A stretch of 64,000 nucleotides of DNA from assembly GCF_030406325.1 (NCBI RefSeq), contig NZ_JAUEQY010000024.1, forward strand, positions 118,473 through 182,472, in the 5' to 3' direction. Source of the DNA: Actinomadura sp. DC4 (lineage in GTDB: Bacteria > Actinomycetota > Actinomycetes > Streptosporangiales > Streptosporangiaceae). The position numbers and the translations under genes were made by a program. This document shows, one piece after another, positions 54,470 through 64,000 of the stretch. The first letter of the stretch is position 1; each line of letters opens with the position of its first letter. Under the pieces are notes generated by a model. That model worked only from the letters and a program-made list of their open reading frames with translations, was not told where the DNA came from and did no database searches.

Positions 54470-54925
54470 GGTGCCGTCCCGTCGTCCCGCCGTGCCCCGT
54501 GCCCCGCGTTGCTCCCGCCCCGCCCCGGGCCTCGTGCCGCCCCTGGCCGTGCCGCGCGCCGTGCCGTCCCGCGCCGCGCCCTATGCCGCACCACACCGTG
54601 CACCACACCGCGCCGTCCCGCCCTGGGCCCGCACCCCATGCCGTCCCGTCCTGGCCAGCCCGCCCCGCGCCGTGTCGTCCCGCACCGCGCGCTGCACCGC
54701 ACCCTGCCGTCTCGCGCCCCGTGCCGTCCCGCCCCGGCCCGTGTCGCACCCCGCCCGGCCCCGCACCGTGCCGTGCCGTGCTGCCCGGGCCCGCGTCGCA
54801 CCCCGCCCTGGGCCGTGCCCCATGCCGGCCCGCACCGTGCCGTCCCAGCCCACCCCGCGCCGTCCCCCGCCCGGTGTCGCCCCGCGCCCCGTCGCGTCGT
54901 CTCGTCTCGTCTCTTCTCTTCTCGT
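54470..54925. repeat. C-rich degenerate repeat block
   Basis: Words such as CCGTGCCGTCCCGC, GCCGTCCCGCCC and GCACCCCGCCC recur with small changes. The + strand is very C-rich and has few G-runs, ending in a pyrimidine-only-like stretch (CGTCTCGTCTCGTCTCTTCTC, around 54897). The opposite strand is therefore G-rich. Confidence 0.75.
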
Positions 54926-55113
54926 CCGGGTTGCTCCCCTACCGCACACCCAGTCCCGCGTGTTGACGCTTGTCGAGTGCCGGGTTGCCCCGTCGCGGGC
55001 CGTTTCGCACGGTTTCGCTCCGCCTCGTCCATCTCGCGAAATGGCTCCGGCTCGTACCACCCCGTACCTTGTGCCGACCCGTGCCTCGGGCTTATTCCGC
55101 CCGGCCGCCGGTC

Positions 55114-55524
55114 TCACTCATCCTGTTTCAGGCGGCGGCCGTGGATTAGTTCTGGGGTGATGGCTATGTAGTGGGCCGGCTCGCCGGGGGTCCAGGGGTT
55201 CAGGGGGAGAGCGTGTAGCTGCTCTAGTTCCGAGGCTTCCGTCACTACGCGCGTGTGGCCCACCACCACGACTGACCAGCCTGTTGTCAGGTTCTGGTCG
55301 AACTGGTCGATTTCGAAGGCGACCACTGCGTTCCGGGCGGCTGCGGCCAGTTTTGAGCCGGCCGAGGTGAGGATGACGACATCCCCGTCGGCCATGGTGA
55401 AGTTGACCGGCTGGATGGCGGGAAGGGCGCGGTCGGTGAAGACGATTCTGCCCAGGGGGACCTGGGTCAGCAGGGCGCGGCACTCCTGCTCGGTCAAGAT
55501 CTTCAGACCTTCTGTGTCGTACAC
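55114..55524 (-). CDS. Pyridoxamine 5'-phosphate oxidase-fold (flavin/F420-binding) protein
   Basis: A 136-aa split-beta-barrel protein. LTEQECRALLTQVPLGRIVFTDRALPAIQPVNFTMADGDVVILTSAGSKLAAAARNAVVAFEIDQFD is typical of the small actinobacterial PPOX-like group binding FMN or F420, often reductases or nitroimidazole-responsive proteins. No cofactor residue is diagnostic enough to say which. It is divergent from tig across 379 bp. Confidence 0.85.
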   Translation of the reverse strand: MYDTEGLKILTEQECRALLTQVPLGRIVFTDRALPAIQPVNFTMADGDVVILTSAGSKLAAAARNAVVAFEIDQFDQNLTTGWSVVVVGHTRVVTEASELEQLHALPLNPWTPGEPAHYIAITPELIHGRRLKQDE

Positions 55525-55903
55525 GGGGACACGCCTTCAACCTGTCTCGCGGTTCTGCGGCGGGTGGCCCCGGGGTTTCACTCGTGTTGCTGCTTCGACG
55601 CTAGCCATGGCCGGTCGGGCGCCGAGGGTCCGAAGCTCCCCGGTTCCAGGGACGAAGGTCCCACGGCGGCCCGTACGGGCCCGTCCGCCGAGGCCCCGGA
55701 GGTGGCCCGCGGGAGCCGCTTTCGGAATACTTGGCGACGCATTGCCGCCCCGACTGTCCGCGGAGACGCCGGAACACCATAGACTTTGTGCGCGAAGGCG
55801 CGGCGACGCACTTTCAGGTGCCCGCGTCCCGGCTGACTACGCAGCCGCCACGACATCCAAACCGGGAAATCCGTGCCGCGGCCGGATCAAGGAGACCGCC
55901 CAA
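55525..55903. other. Divergent promoter region between the PPOX-fold gene and tig
   Basis: 379 bp with no gene. TAGACT at 55780-55785 is a plausible -10 for tig, giving a leader of about 110 nt. No operator was recognised. Confidence 0.5.
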
Positions 55904-57343
55904 GTGAAGACCGATGTGGAGGAGCTGAGCCCGACACGGGTCAAGCTCACCGTCGAGGTGCCCTTCGACGAGCTGAAGCCCAACCTCGAAAAGGCGTACA
56001 AGGAGATCTCGCAGCAGGTGCGCCTCAAGGGGTTCCGCCCCGGCAAGGTGCCGGCCCGCCTGATCGACCAGTACGTCGGCCGGGGCACGGTCCTGCAGGA
56101 GGCGGTCAACGACGCGCTCCCCGGCCTGTACGGCCGGGCCGTCGAGGAGACCGAGCTGTTCGCGCTCGGCCAGCCCGACGTGGAGATCACCGAGCTCGAG
56201 GACAACGAGCAGTTCGCCTTCACCGCCGAGGTCGACATCCGGCCGAAGTTCGAGGTGCCGGACTACGACGGGCTCGAGATCACCGTCGACACGGTCGAGG
56301 TGACCGACGAGGAGATCGAGGAGACCCTCTCCAACCTCCGCGAGCGCTTCGCGACGCTGACCAACGCCGAGCGTCCGGCCGAGGAGGGCGACTTCGCCTC
56401 CATCGACCTGGCCGCGACGGTCGACGGTGAGGACGTCGAGGACGCTCGTACGAGCGGTTACTCCTACGAGGTCGGCAGCCGCAGCTCCGTCGAGGGCCTG
56501 GACGACCAGATCGTCGGCATGAACGCCGGCGACTCCAAGACCTTCACGACGACCCTGGTCGGCGGTGAGCACGAGGACCAGGAGGCCGAGGTCACCGTCA
56601 CCGTGCACAGCGTGAAGATCAAGGAGCTGCCCGAGCTCGACGACGAGTTCGCCCAGCTCGGCAGCGAGTTCGACACGATCGAAGAGCTGCGCGCGGACGT
56701 CCGCAAGCGGCTCGGCGACCAGAAGCGCGGCCAGCAGCTCGGCCAGGCTCGTGACAAGGCGCTCGAGGCGCTCATGGAAAAGCTCGACATCCCGCTCCCG
56801 GAGAGTGTGATCGAGAGCGAGATCCAGCGTCGCAACGAGCAGCTCGACCAGCAGCTCCAGATGTACGGCATGAGCCGCGACAAGTACCTCGAGGACCAGG
56901 AGAAGTCCGAAGAGGACTACGACCAGGAGATCAAGGACGGCGCCCGTGAGGCCGTCAAGGGCGGCTTCATCCTCGACCAGCTCGCTCTGCAGGAGGAGCT
57001 GACCGTCGAGAACGAGGAGCTGACCGAGTACGTCGTACGCAACGCCATGCAGATGGGCGTTCAGCCGGACGTGCTCGCCAAGCACCTGACGGAGAACGGC
57101 CAGATCCCGGCAGTCGTGTCCGAGGTCCTGCGGACCAAGGCCCTCAACCTCGTCGTCGAGCACGTCAAGGCGACCGACGAGAACGGCGCCGACGTCGACA
57201 TCGCTGCCCTGCAGCGGCAGGAGTCGGGCGAGGACGAGGACGACGCCGAAGAGCAGACCGCCGCCGTGGAGACCACGGAGGCGGCGGCCGAGCCGGAGGC
57301 GGAGACCGAGGCGGAGCCCGAGGAGAAGAAGGCCGACGCCTGA
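55904..57343 (+). CDS. tig: Trigger factor (ribosome-bound chaperone and prolyl isomerase)
   Basis: Binds ribosomal protein L23 and shields nascent chains. 479 aa from GTG 55904, which has AAGGAG nine nucleotides upstream. The N-terminal ribosome-binding domain has QQVRLKGFRPGKVPARLIDQYVG (GFRxGKxP signature). The FKBP-like PPIase domain is ~160-245, and the C-terminal arms follow. The last ~55 residues are very acidic (ESGEDEDDAEEQTAAVETTEAAAEPEAETEAEPEEKKADA), longer than in E. coli but common in actinobacteria. It is followed by a strong terminator, then clpP1. Confidence 0.97.
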   Translation: MKTDVEELSPTRVKLTVEVPFDELKPNLEKAYKEISQQVRLKGFRPGKVPARLIDQYVGRGTVLQEAVNDALPGLYGRAVEETELFALGQPDVEITELEDNEQFAFTAEVDIRPKFEVPDYDGLEITVDTVEVTDEEIEETLSNLRERFATLTNAERPAEEGDFASIDLAATVDGEDVEDARTSGYSYEVGSRSSVEGLDDQIVGMNAGDSKTFTTTLVGGEHEDQEAEVTVTVHSVKIKELPELDDEFAQLGSEFDTIEELRADVRKRLGDQKRGQQLGQARDKALEALMEKLDIPLPESVIESEIQRRNEQLDQQLQMYGMSRDKYLEDQEKSEEDYDQEIKDGAREAVKGGFILDQLALQEELTVENEELTEYVVRNAMQMGVQPDVLAKHLTENGQIPAVVSEVLRTKALNLVVEHVKATDENGADVDIAALQRQESGEDEDDAEEQTAAVETTEAAAEPEAETEAEPEEKKADA

Positions 57344-57360
57344 TCCACTTCGTGACACCG

Positions 57361-57391
57361 AACGGGCCGGCGCGACACGCGCCGGCCCGTT
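57361..57391 (+). terminator. Strong hairpin terminator after tig
   Basis: Fourteen-base arms AACGGGCCGGCGCG (57361-57374) and CGCGCCGGCCCGTT (57378-57391) with a 3-nt loop. It begins 17 nt after the tig stop, so clpP1P2 probably has its own promoter. Confidence 0.88.
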
Positions 57392-57529
57392 CGCGTGTGC
57401 GGTGGACCATCGCGGCCGGGCTTCCACGCCCACAGCGAACATGCGACCCTGGCGGCCAAAGCCCTCGCCGCAGCGCGTTAATGTCGCAAGCAACCGACCA
57501 CGAACCACGATTCCGGAGCAGGTGACGCA

Positions 57530-58168
57530 GTGACCACGCCTCCGACCTTCGACCGGCCGGCGCCCGTACAGGCGCGTACGGCCGAGGCGCCCCTTCTGCC
57601 GTTGGGGGATCAGCTCTACCAGCGTCTGCTGCGCGAGCGGATCGTCTTCCTCGGACAGCAGGTCGACGACGACATTTCCAACCGCATCTGTTCGGAGCTG
57701 CTGCTGCTCGCGGCCGAGGACTCCCGGCGGGACATCTACCTGTACATCAACTCGCCCGGCGGCTCGGTGACCGCGGGTATGGCGATCTACGACATGATGC
57801 AGTACGTCCCCAACGACGTGGCGACGGTCGGCATGGGCCTGGCCGCCTCGATGGGGCAGTTCCTGCTCTGCGCCGGCACGGCCGGCAAGCGTTACGCCCT
57901 GCCGCACGCGCGCATCATGATGCACCAGCCGTCCGGCGGCATCGGTGGTACGGCGTCCGACATCAAGATCCTCGCCGAGCAGATGCTGTACGTGAAGCAG
58001 ACGCTGGCCGAGCGCATCTCTTTCCACACGGGCCAGCCGCTCGAGCAGGTCCAGAACGACTCCGACCGTGACCGCTGGTTCACGGCCGACGAGGCGAAGG
58101 ACTACGGCTTCATCGACCACGTCGTGCACAACGCCAACCAGGTCGCTTCTGAGGGCGCGGTGTCATGA
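57530..58168 (+). CDS. clpP1: ATP-dependent Clp protease proteolytic subunit 1
   Basis: A serine protease subunit of the Clp machine. 212 aa. Catalytic triad: Ser107 in GMGLAASMGQFLL, His132 in RIMMHQPSGG and Asp181 in DSDRDRWF. The N-terminal ~25 residues are a propeptide or axial-loop region. GTG 57530 follows GGAGCAGGTGACGCA. Its stop overlaps clpP2 in ATGA. In actinobacteria ClpP1 and ClpP2 form a mixed tetradecamer. Confidence 0.97.
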   Translation: MTTPPTFDRPAPVQARTAEAPLLPLGDQLYQRLLRERIVFLGQQVDDDISNRICSELLLLAAEDSRRDIYLYINSPGGSVTAGMAIYDMMQYVPNDVATVGMGLAASMGQFLLCAGTAGKRYALPHARIMMHQPSGGIGGTASDIKILAEQMLYVKQTLAERISFHTGQPLEQVQNDSDRDRWFTADEAKDYGFIDHVVHNANQVASEGAVS

Positions 58169-58851
58169 ACATTGACCGGAGGGGACTGAACCCGATGAGC
58201 GATCAGATCCGGGCCGGTATTCAGCCCATGGAGAGCCGCTACATCATTCCGTCGTTCGTCGAGCGCACCACGTACGGGGTCAAGGAGATGAACCCGTACA
58301 ACAAGCTCTTCGAAGAGCGGATCATCTTCCTGGGCGTCCAGATCGACGACGCGTCCGCCAACGACGTGATGGCCCAGCTGTTCACGCTGGAGTCGATCGA
58401 CCCCGAGCGTGACATCAGCATCTACATCAACTCGCCCGGCGGCTCCTACACCGCCATGACGGCGATCTACGACACGATGCAGTTCGTCCGCTGCGACATC
58501 CAGACGGTCTGCATCGGCCAGGCGGCCTCGGCCGCGGCGGTGCTCCTGTCGGCCGGCACGCCGGGCAAGCGCGCGGCTCTGCCGCACTCGCGGATCTTGA
58601 TCCACCAGCCGGCCACCGAAGGCGGGTATGGTCAGGCCAGCGACATCGAGATCCAGGCGAACGAGATCCTGCGGATCCGTGCGGAGATGGAAACGATCCT
58701 CTCGCGGCACAGCGGCCAGGACGTCGAGAAGGTGCGCCGGGACATCGAGAGAGACAGATTCCTCACGGCGGAGGAGGCGAAGACTTACGGTCTCATCGAC
58801 GACATCATCGAGAGCCGCAAGAAGCGCGCTTCCGAGGTAGTGTCGTCGTAA
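58165..58851 (+). CDS. clpP2: ATP-dependent Clp protease proteolytic subunit 2
   Basis: Second Clp subunit, 228 aa from ATG 58165. The triad residues are visible: Ser122 in CIGQAASAAAVLL, His147 in RILIHQPATEG and an Asp in ERDRFLTAEEA. SPGGSYTAMTAIYDTMQF matches clpP2-type sequences. ATG 58165 overlaps the clpP1 stop; ATG 58195 has GGAGGGGACTG upstream and may be the real start. clpX follows after 158 bp, so expression could be joint or separate. Confidence 0.97.
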   Translation: MNIDRRGLNPMSDQIRAGIQPMESRYIIPSFVERTTYGVKEMNPYNKLFEERIIFLGVQIDDASANDVMAQLFTLESIDPERDISIYINSPGGSYTAMTAIYDTMQFVRCDIQTVCIGQAASAAAVLLSAGTPGKRAALPHSRILIHQPATEGGYGQASDIEIQANEILRIRAEMETILSRHSGQDVEKVRRDIERDRFLTAEEAKTYGLIDDIIESRKKRASEVVSS

Positions 58852-59009
58852 GCGGCCAACGAGTGACCCTCAGGTGTCCGTCAGATTGACCGCACCGGAG
58901 GGCTCACTCACCGCCCGCCAGGCGGTAACGTCGAGACAACGTCGAGAGCCTCAGCACGTTCCCTCGCCTCGCTTTTCCGAGGGTGAGCGGTCCACGTAAA
59001 GGAGACAGG

Positions 59010-60284
59010 GTGGCACGCATCGGCGACGGTGGTGACTTGCTCAAGTGCTCGTTCTGTGGAAAGAGCCAGAAGCAGGTCAAGAAGCTCATCGCGGGCCCGG
59101 GCGTGTATATCTGCGACGAGTGCATCGATCTCTGCAACGAGATCATCGAGGAAGAGCTCTCCGAGTCATCCGACCTCAAGTGGGACAACCTGCCGAAACC
59201 GCGCGAGATCTACGAGTTTCTCGACTCGTACGTGATCGGGCAGGACAAGGCCAAAAAGGCCCTGTCGGTGGCGGTGTACAACCACTACAAGCGGATCCAG
59301 TCGGGCAGCGGTACGCGGGACGAGAGCGTCGAGCTCGCCAAGTCCAATATCCTGCTGCTCGGCCCGACCGGCTCCGGTAAGACACTCCTCGCGCAGACGC
59401 TCGCCAAACTGCTCAACGTTCCCTTCGCCATCGCCGACGCGACCGCCCTCACCGAGGCCGGTTACGTTGGCGAGGACGTCGAGAACATCCTGCTGAAGCT
59501 GATCCAGGCCGCCGACTACGACGTCAAGAAGGCCGAAACCGGCATCATCTACATCGACGAGGTCGACAAGGTCGCCCGCAAGAGCGAAAACCCGTCGATC
59601 ACGCGTGATGTGTCCGGTGAGGGCGTCCAGCAGGCGCTGCTGAAGATCCTGGAGGGCACCACCGCGAGCGTTCCGCCGCAGGGCGGGCGCAAGCACCCCC
59701 ACCAGGAGTTCATCCAGATCGACACCACCAACGTGCTGTTCATCTGCGGTGGGGCGTTCGCCGGTCTGGAAAAGATCGTCGAGCAGCGCGTCGGCAAGCA
59801 GGGCATCGGTTTCAACGCGGTTTTGCGCACCAAGGACGACGAGGGCGACATCGCGGACCTGTTCGCCGATGTCATGCCGGAAGATCTGCTGAAGTTCGGG
59901 ATGATCCCGGAGTTCGTCGGCCGGCTCCCGATCATCACGAGTGTGCACAACCTCGACCGTGAGGCACTGATCAGCATCCTCACCGAGCCGCGCAACGCGC
60001 TGGTGAAGCAATACCACCGGCTGTTCGAGCTCGACGGGGTCGACCTGGAGTTCTCCGACGACGCCCTCGAGGCCATCGCGGACCAGGCCATTCTTCGCGG
60101 GACCGGCGCGCGCGGGCTGCGCGCCATCATGGAAGAGGTCCTGCTCTCGGTCATGTACGAGGTGCCGAGCCGCGCCGACGTCGCCCGTGTGGTGATCACA
60201 CGCGAGGCGGTGCTCGAGCACGTCAACCCGACGCTCGTACCCCGGGAGCGCACCAAGCGGGAGCCGCGGGAGAAGTCGGCCTGA
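59010..60284 (+). CDS. clpX: ATP-dependent Clp protease ATP-binding subunit ClpX
   Basis: AAA+ unfoldase that feeds substrates to ClpP1P2. 424 aa from GTG 59010 (AAAGGAG just before). The zinc-binding domain has Cys13, Cys16, Cys35 and Cys38 ([10 protein letters not shown] ... [10 protein letters not shown]). Walker A is [14 protein letters not shown] and Walker [14 protein letters not shown]; the pore loop GYVGEDVEN and the IGF-like ClpP-docking GKQGIGFNA are present. Sensor 2 is [13 protein letters not shown]. No defects. Convergent with the next gene. Confidence 0.97.
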   Translation: MARIGDGGDLLKCSFCGKSQKQVKKLIAGPGVYICDECIDLCNEIIEEELSESSDLKWDNLPKPREIYEFLDSYVIGQDKAKKALSVAVYNHYKRIQSGSGTRDESVELAKSNILLLGPTGSGKTLLAQTLAKLLNVPFAIADATALTEAGYVGEDVENILLKLIQAADYDVKKAETGIIYIDEVDKVARKSENPSITRDVSGEGVQQALLKILEGTTASVPPQGGRKHPHQEFIQIDTTNVLFICGGAFAGLEKIVEQRVGKQGIGFNAVLRTKDDEGDIADLFADVMPEDLLKFGMIPEFVGRLPIITSVHNLDREALISILTEPRNALVKQYHRLFELDGVDLEFSDDALEAIADQAILRGTGARGLRAIMEEVLLSVMYEVPSRADVARVVITREAVLEHVNPTLVPRERTKREPREKSA

Positions 60285-61004
60285 TCAGGGCGTCTTTTCC
60301 ATGTCGTCGCGCATCGACAGGAGCAGTCCTGCCGTTTGCGCGGCGTCGCCCGCGTCCGTGGTGATCACGCCGAGCGTGCCCTCGTCGGCCCATCCGCAGG
60401 TCGCCAGCGTGGCCTGACCGGTGCTGAGTTGGTCCAGGCACATGACCGTACCCTTGAGACGGCCCGCCGGATAGCCGCTCGGCTTCCGGTCACTGGTGCC
60501 CGTACTCTCGGCCAGGCCGCCGATGAACTCCTTGAGGCGTTCCTCTGGCTGGTCGATATGCCCGGAAGCCCCGATGAACAGCACGGTCTTACGCGCCTGG
60601 GCAGGCTCGTGGTACACAGCGGTGAGCGGATTCGGCATGCCGGCGGCCTTCAGCCGTTCCCGCTGCCGTGAGATCAGCTGTTGCGTGCCGGGGGAGTCGT
60701 CGCGCTGCAGGCCGCCGGCCTGCGCCGGGGCGTGCAGCATCCGCGTCGGTGCCGCCATGATCGAGATGAGCACGATCGCGGCGCCGACCAGGGCGCCCAT
60801 GGCCAGCGCGGCGCTGATCCCGGCGCCGGCCCACATGCCGCGCGGCGACTCCAGATCCGTCGCCGTACCGTACGGCTGCGCCTCCTGAGTCTCCTGCGCC
60901 TCGATGGCGCGGGTCCGCCGGATCGCGCCCACCACGAAACCGCCGGCGAGGCCGAGCATGGCGATGCCGACGATGAGGATCGCGATGGCGAGGAACACCG
61001 TCAT
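60285..61004 (-). CDS. Membrane protein of unknown function
   Basis: A 239-aa protein with an N-terminal TM helix ([25 protein letters not shown]) and a second at ~65-85 ([23 protein letters not shown]), then an extracellular/periplasmic-like region of ~150 residues with two cysteines (MCLDQLS ... TCGWAD), probably a disulfide. No family recognised. Its stop abuts clpX (convergent, 0-base gap). Length and codon use look genuine. Confidence 0.7.
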   Translation of the reverse strand: MTVFLAIAILIVGIAMLGLAGGFVVGAIRRTRAIEAQETQEAQPYGTATDLESPRGMWAGAGISAALAMGALVGAAIVLISIMAAPTRMLHAPAQAGGLQRDDSPGTQQLISRQRERLKAAGMPNPLTAVYHEPAQARKTVLFIGASGHIDQPEERLKEFIGGLAESTGTSDRKPSGYPAGRLKGTVMCLDQLSTGQATLATCGWADEGTLGVITTDAGDAAQTAGLLLSMRDDMEKTP

Positions 61005-61250
61005 CGGACCTCCCTCCCGCCGGCCGCGGCATGTCTCATTAACCGAATCCCGTATGCCTGATCACTGTGCGTCAACATTGTCCCCCGTACGGCGGCGCCA
61101 CCCCAGTAGCGAAACCGGCCCCGACCGTGTTGCCGGACGGCCGTGCGGGTGCATCCCCGGTGCTTCCCCCGGGGCGTGCCATCGAACCCGGCATTCTTCC
61201 GTACTTCCTCGGATCTGCGGGGCGAGACCACGGTTCCCGTGGAACCTCCG

Positions 61251-61263
61251 TACACTCCGACGC
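61251..61263 (+). promoter_or_regulatory. -10 element suggesting leaderless valS mRNA
   Basis: TACACT (61251-61256) is seven nucleotides before GTG 61264, without a ribosome-binding site. No T-box (the AGGGTGGNACC core is absent) is visible in the 259-bp upstream region. Confidence 0.45.
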
Positions 61264-63822
61264 GTGACTTCGCGCGATGATCTGCCGACTCAGTACACCC
61301 CGGCCGACGTCGAGACACGCCTCTATGAGCGCTGGATCGATGGCGGCTACTTCACGCCCGCCGCCGTACCCGGCGCGTCCGCCTACTCGATCGTGATCCC
61401 CCCGCCGAACGTGACCGGTTCACTGCACGTCGGCCACGCCCTGGACCACTCGATCCAGGACGCGCTCGTACGACGGCAGCGGATGCGCGGCGTCGCGACG
61501 CTGTGGCTGCCGGGCATGGACCACGCGGGCATCGCGACCCAGAACGTCGTCGAGCGCGAGCTCGCCAAGGAGGGTCTGTCCCGGCACGACCTCGGCCGCG
61601 ACGCCTTCGTCAAGAAGGTCTGGGAGTGGAAGGGCGAGTCCGGCGGCAAGATCCTCGGGCAGATGCGCCGCCTCGGCGACGGCGTCGACTGGAGCCGCGA
61701 GCGCTTCACGATGGACGAGGGCCTGTCGCGAGCGGTGCAGACGATCTTCAAGCGGCTGTATGACGACGGGCTCATCTATCGCGCCGAGCGCATCATCAAC
61801 TGGTGCCCGCGCTGCCTGACCGCGCTGTCCGACATCGAGGTCGAGCATTCCGACGACGACGGCGAGCTCGTCTCGATCCGGTACGGCTCCGGCGACGACT
61901 CGATCGTGGTCGCCACGACCCGGGCGGAGACGATGCTCGGCGACACCGCCGTCGCGGTCCACCCCGAGGACGAGCGCTACGCCCACCTCGTCGGCCGGGA
62001 GATCGAGCTCCCGCTGACCGGCCGGCACATCCCGATCGTCGCCGACGCCCACGTGGACCCCGCGTTCGGCACGGGCGCGGTCAAGGTGACCCCGGCGCAC
62101 GACCCGAACGACTTCGAGATCGGCCGGCGTCACGACCTCGAGGCGCTGACCATCATGGACGAGCGCGGCGTGATCACCGCGCACGGGCCGTTCGAGGGCC
62201 TCGACCGCCTGGAGGCCCGGCCCGCGGTGGTCGACGCGCTGCGCGAGCAGGGCCGCATCGTCGCCGAGACCCGCCCGTACGTCCATGCTGTCGGGCACTG
62301 CTCCCGCTGCAAGACGGTGGTCGAGCCGCGCGTCTCGCTGCAGTGGTTCGTCCGCGTCGAGCCGCTGGCCCGCGCCGCCGGCGACGCCGTACGCGACGGC
62401 CGCGTCCGTATCGTCCCTGAGGAGATGGCCCCGCGCTACTTCGAGTGGGTCGACAACATGCACGACTGGTGCATCAGCCGCCAGCTGTGGTGGGGTCACC
62501 GCATTCCGGTCTGGTACGGCCCGGACGGCAGCTCCGTGTGCGTGGGCCCGGGGGAGCAGGCGCCGGAGGGTTACACGCAGGACACCGACGTGCTCGACAC
62601 GTGGTTCTCCTCGGCGCTGTGGCCGTTCTCGACGCTGGGCTGGCCGGACGACACACCCGAACTCCGCACGTTCTACCCCACGTCCGTGCTGGTCACCGGC
62701 TACGACATCCTGTTCTTCTGGGTCGCCCGGATGATGATGTTCGGCCTGTACGCGATGGACGGCGTCGAGCCGTTCAAGGTCATCGCGCTGCACGGCATGG
62801 TGCGCGACCAGTTCGGCAAGAAGATGTCGAAGTCGTTCGGCAACGTCGTCGACCCGCTGTCGTGGATCGAGCAGTACGGCGCCGACGCGACGCGCTTCAC
62901 CCTGCTGCGCGGCGCGAATCCGGGCGGCGACGTGGCCGTCAGCGACGAGTGGGCCCAGGGCTCGCGAAACTTCTGCAACAAGCTGTGGAACGCGACCCGC
63001 TTCGCCCTGCTGAACGGCGCGACGGTCCGCGAACTCCCGGACGCGCCCACGGTCGCGGACCGCTGGATCCTGTCCCGCCTGTCGTCCGTCGTCACCGAGG
63101 TGGACGCCCACTTCGAGAACTACGAGTTCGCCAAGGCGTGCGAGACGCTGTACCACTTCGCCTGGGACGAGTTCTGCGATTGGTACGTCGAGCTCTCGAA
63201 GGTCCCGGGCATGAGCGCGGACGCCCCCGCGGTCCTGGGGCGGGTCCTGGACGTGCTGCTGAGGCTGCTGCACCCGCTGACGCCGTTCGTGAGCGAGCAG
63301 CTGTGGACGGCGCTGACGGGCGGAGAGACGCTGGTGACGGCGGCGTGGCCGGAGCCGCCTTCTTCCCCCGATCCGGAGGCGGAGGCGGAGATCGCGGGCC
63401 TGATGCGCCTGGTGACGGAGGTCCGGCGGTTCCGTTCGGACCAGGGGCTGAAGCCGGGACAGAAGGTGGCGGCCGAGCTGGACGGCATCGACCCGGGCCA
63501 CGAGGCCGCCGTACGGACGCTGCTGCGCCTCACGCCGCCGGGAGATTCGTTCTCGCCGACCGCGTCGCTGCCAGTGGACCGGGTGACGGTACGCCTGGAC
63601 ACGGCGGGAGCGATCGACGTGGCCGCGGAACGCGCCCGGCTCCAGAAGGACCTGGCCGCCGCCCGCAAGGAGATCGCCCAGGCGGAGGGGAAGCTGGGGA
63701 ACGAGCAGTTCATGTCCAAGGCGCCGGAACCGGTGGTGACGAAGACCCGAGCCCGCCTGACCCAGGCGCGGACGGACGCGGAGAGCCTGGAAGGGCGGCT
63801 GGCCGTCCTACCGGTGTCATAG
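61264..63822 (+). CDS. valS: Valyl-tRNA synthetase
   Basis: Charges tRNA-Val. 852 aa, class I. HIGH motif is [22 protein letters not shown] motif is [17 protein letters not shown]; the editing CP1 domain lies between ([24 protein letters not shown]). The C-terminal coiled coil of ValRS is at [28 protein letters not shown] 61264 matches the family start ([22 protein letters not shown]). A hairpin and tandem array follow. Confidence 0.97.
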   Translation: MTSRDDLPTQYTPADVETRLYERWIDGGYFTPAAVPGASAYSIVIPPPNVTGSLHVGHALDHSIQDALVRRQRMRGVATLWLPGMDHAGIATQNVVERELAKEGLSRHDLGRDAFVKKVWEWKGESGGKILGQMRRLGDGVDWSRERFTMDEGLSRAVQTIFKRLYDDGLIYRAERIINWCPRCLTALSDIEVEHSDDDGELVSIRYGSGDDSIVVATTRAETMLGDTAVAVHPEDERYAHLVGREIELPLTGRHIPIVADAHVDPAFGTGAVKVTPAHDPNDFEIGRRHDLEALTIMDERGVITAHGPFEGLDRLEARPAVVDALREQGRIVAETRPYVHAVGHCSRCKTVVEPRVSLQWFVRVEPLARAAGDAVRDGRVRIVPEEMAPRYFEWVDNMHDWCISRQLWWGHRIPVWYGPDGSSVCVGPGEQAPEGYTQDTDVLDTWFSSALWPFSTLGWPDDTPELRTFYPTSVLVTGYDILFFWVARMMMFGLYAMDGVEPFKVIALHGMVRDQFGKKMSKSFGNVVDPLSWIEQYGADATRFTLLRGANPGGDVAVSDEWAQGSRNFCNKLWNATRFALLNGATVRELPDAPTVADRWILSRLSSVVTEVDAHFENYEFAKACETLYHFAWDEFCDWYVELSKVPGMSADAPAVLGRVLDVLLRLLHPLTPFVSEQLWTALTGGETLVTAAWPEPPSSPDPEAEAEIAGLMRLVTEVRRFRSDQGLKPGQKVAAELDGIDPGHEAAVRTLLRLTPPGDSFSPTASLPVDRVTVRLDTAGAIDVAAERARLQKDLAAARKEIAQAEGKLGNEQFMSKAPEPVVTKTRARLTQARTDAESLEGRLAVLPVS

Positions 63823-63831
63823 CCCGATAGA

Positions 63832-63865
63832 AGGCCAGGGTCCCCGGCACGGGTGACCCTGGCCT
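63832..63865 (+). terminator. Hairpin after valS
   Basis: AGGCCAGGGTC (63832-63842) pairs perfectly with GACCCTGGCCT (63855-63865), loop 12 nt, nine bases past the stop. The 3' arm merges with the tandem array. Confidence 0.85.
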
Positions 63866-64000
63866 GGGGTGTGGGCCTGGGGTGTGGGCCTGGGGTGTGG
63901 GCCTGGGGTGTGGGCCTGGGGTGTGGGCCTGGGGTGTGGGCCTGGGGTGTGGGCCTGGGGTGTGGGCCTGGGGTGTGGGCCTGGGGTGTGGGCCTGGGGT
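63861..64000. repeat. 13-bp G-rich tandem array (GGCCTGGGGTGTG), at least 10.8 copies
   Basis: The unit GGCCTGGGGTGTG is repeated without a mismatch from 63861 to the right edge, where it is cut. Its first five bases are the end of the valS terminator arm, so the array seems to have grown from that hairpin. The + strand carries GGGG and GGG runs in every unit. Confidence 0.95.

Larger units (their letters stand above)
54182..55113. other. Low-complexity region between tRNA-Pro and the PPOX-fold gene
   Basis: About 930 bp without a recognisable gene. It begins with a GC hairpin (CCGGGGGG, ACGA loop, CCCCCCGG, 54239-54258), a 16-bp direct repeat (TCGGCTCGCCTTCGGC at 54272 and 54302), then a 7-bp tandem array (separate entry) and ~430 bp of C-rich, G-poor DNA built from CCGTGCCGTCCCGC-like words. 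Many long open frames exist on both strands but only because stop codons are rare in this composition; their translations are Pro/Arg/Ala low-complexity. Confidence 0.75.

Noticed and set aside
54108..55113. Integrative element at tRNA-Pro
   Set aside because: No integrase, no 3' tRNA duplicate (attR) and no replication genes were seen downstream; only low-complexity DNA.
54141..55160. 339-aa open frame over tRNA-Pro and the C-rich block
   Set aside because: It overlaps a tRNA gene and translates to Pro/Arg/Ala low complexity in every frame; stops are merely scarce in this composition.
61005..61263. T-box riboswitch upstream of valS
   Set aside because: The T-box core (AGGGTGGNACCGCG) and a specifier loop are absent; a leaderless promoter explains the short gap better.

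Overview
The window is a chromosomal segment of a high-GC actinobacterium. The strong G/C third-position bias, frequent GTG/TTG starts, a mycothiol-type DsbA-fold reductase, an actinobacterial EttA, and the tRNA / tig / clpP1 / clpP2 / clpX / valS neighbourhood all point to Actinomycetia. The mix of accessory genes (GH71 glucanase, S37 peptidase, a small orphan protein beside an HTH/TPR regulator) suggests Streptosporangiales, possibly Thermomonosporaceae. The family-level placement is inference.

Region 1 (1-10.2 kb) is a corrin-ring operon on the + strand: the end of cobI/cbiL, then cobM/cbiF, cbiD, a CbiE-CbiT fusion, a CbiG-CbiH fusion, a small 2[4Fe-4S] ferredoxin, cbiC, cbiX, a CobC-like PLP decarboxylase, cobT and a two-domain SUMT/precorrin-2 dehydrogenase. 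CbiD, CbiG and CbiX indicate the early-cobalt (anaerobic-type) route. Most junctions overlap by 4-17 nt, so translation is probably coupled. Amidation, adenosylation and CbiJ/CobK genes are not visible here.

Region 2 (10.2-18.1 kb) has a tandem pair of dynamin/YfjP-like GTPases, a second-type SSB gene, 2 kb of gene-poor repeat-rich DNA, and a membrane diguanylate cyclase. Region 3 (18.4-36 kb) is mixed: ettA, a hotdog thioesterase, a secreted S37 peptidase, a TetR/Gfo-Idh divergent pair with twin operators, an MFS transporter, MscS plus truncated haemoglobin, an HTH/TPR regulator divergent from a small orphan protein, GNAT, an FmdB-like zinc ribbon, HNH endonuclease preceded by a coupled 33-aa ORF, an S9A prolyl oligopeptidase, a methyltransferase and a GH71 enzyme.

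Region 4 (36.3-53.8 kb) is metabolic: ilvD, a glyoxalase-like protein, a NERD protein, amidase, malQ, pepN, a mycothiol-linked reductase, a NiCoT Ni/Co permease with a Nur-box-like palindrome, an aldehyde dehydrogenase, rpiB, a SpoIIE-type phosphatase, GNAT and a small CDF-like transporter.

Region 5 (53.9-64 kb) starts with tRNA-Gly(UCC) on - and tRNA-Pro(UGG) on +. About 0.9 kb of low-complexity DNA follows, including a 7-bp tandem array, then a PPOX-fold gene, tig, clpP1, clpP2, clpX (protein folding and quality control), a membrane protein and valS. A 13-bp G-rich tandem array after valS runs off the window edge. No CRISPR array, insertion sequence, prophage or clear biosynthetic gene cluster was seen. 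The least-explained parts are the two repeat-rich intergenic blocks, the VNTR after valS, and several candidate leaderless or operator-overlapped starts.
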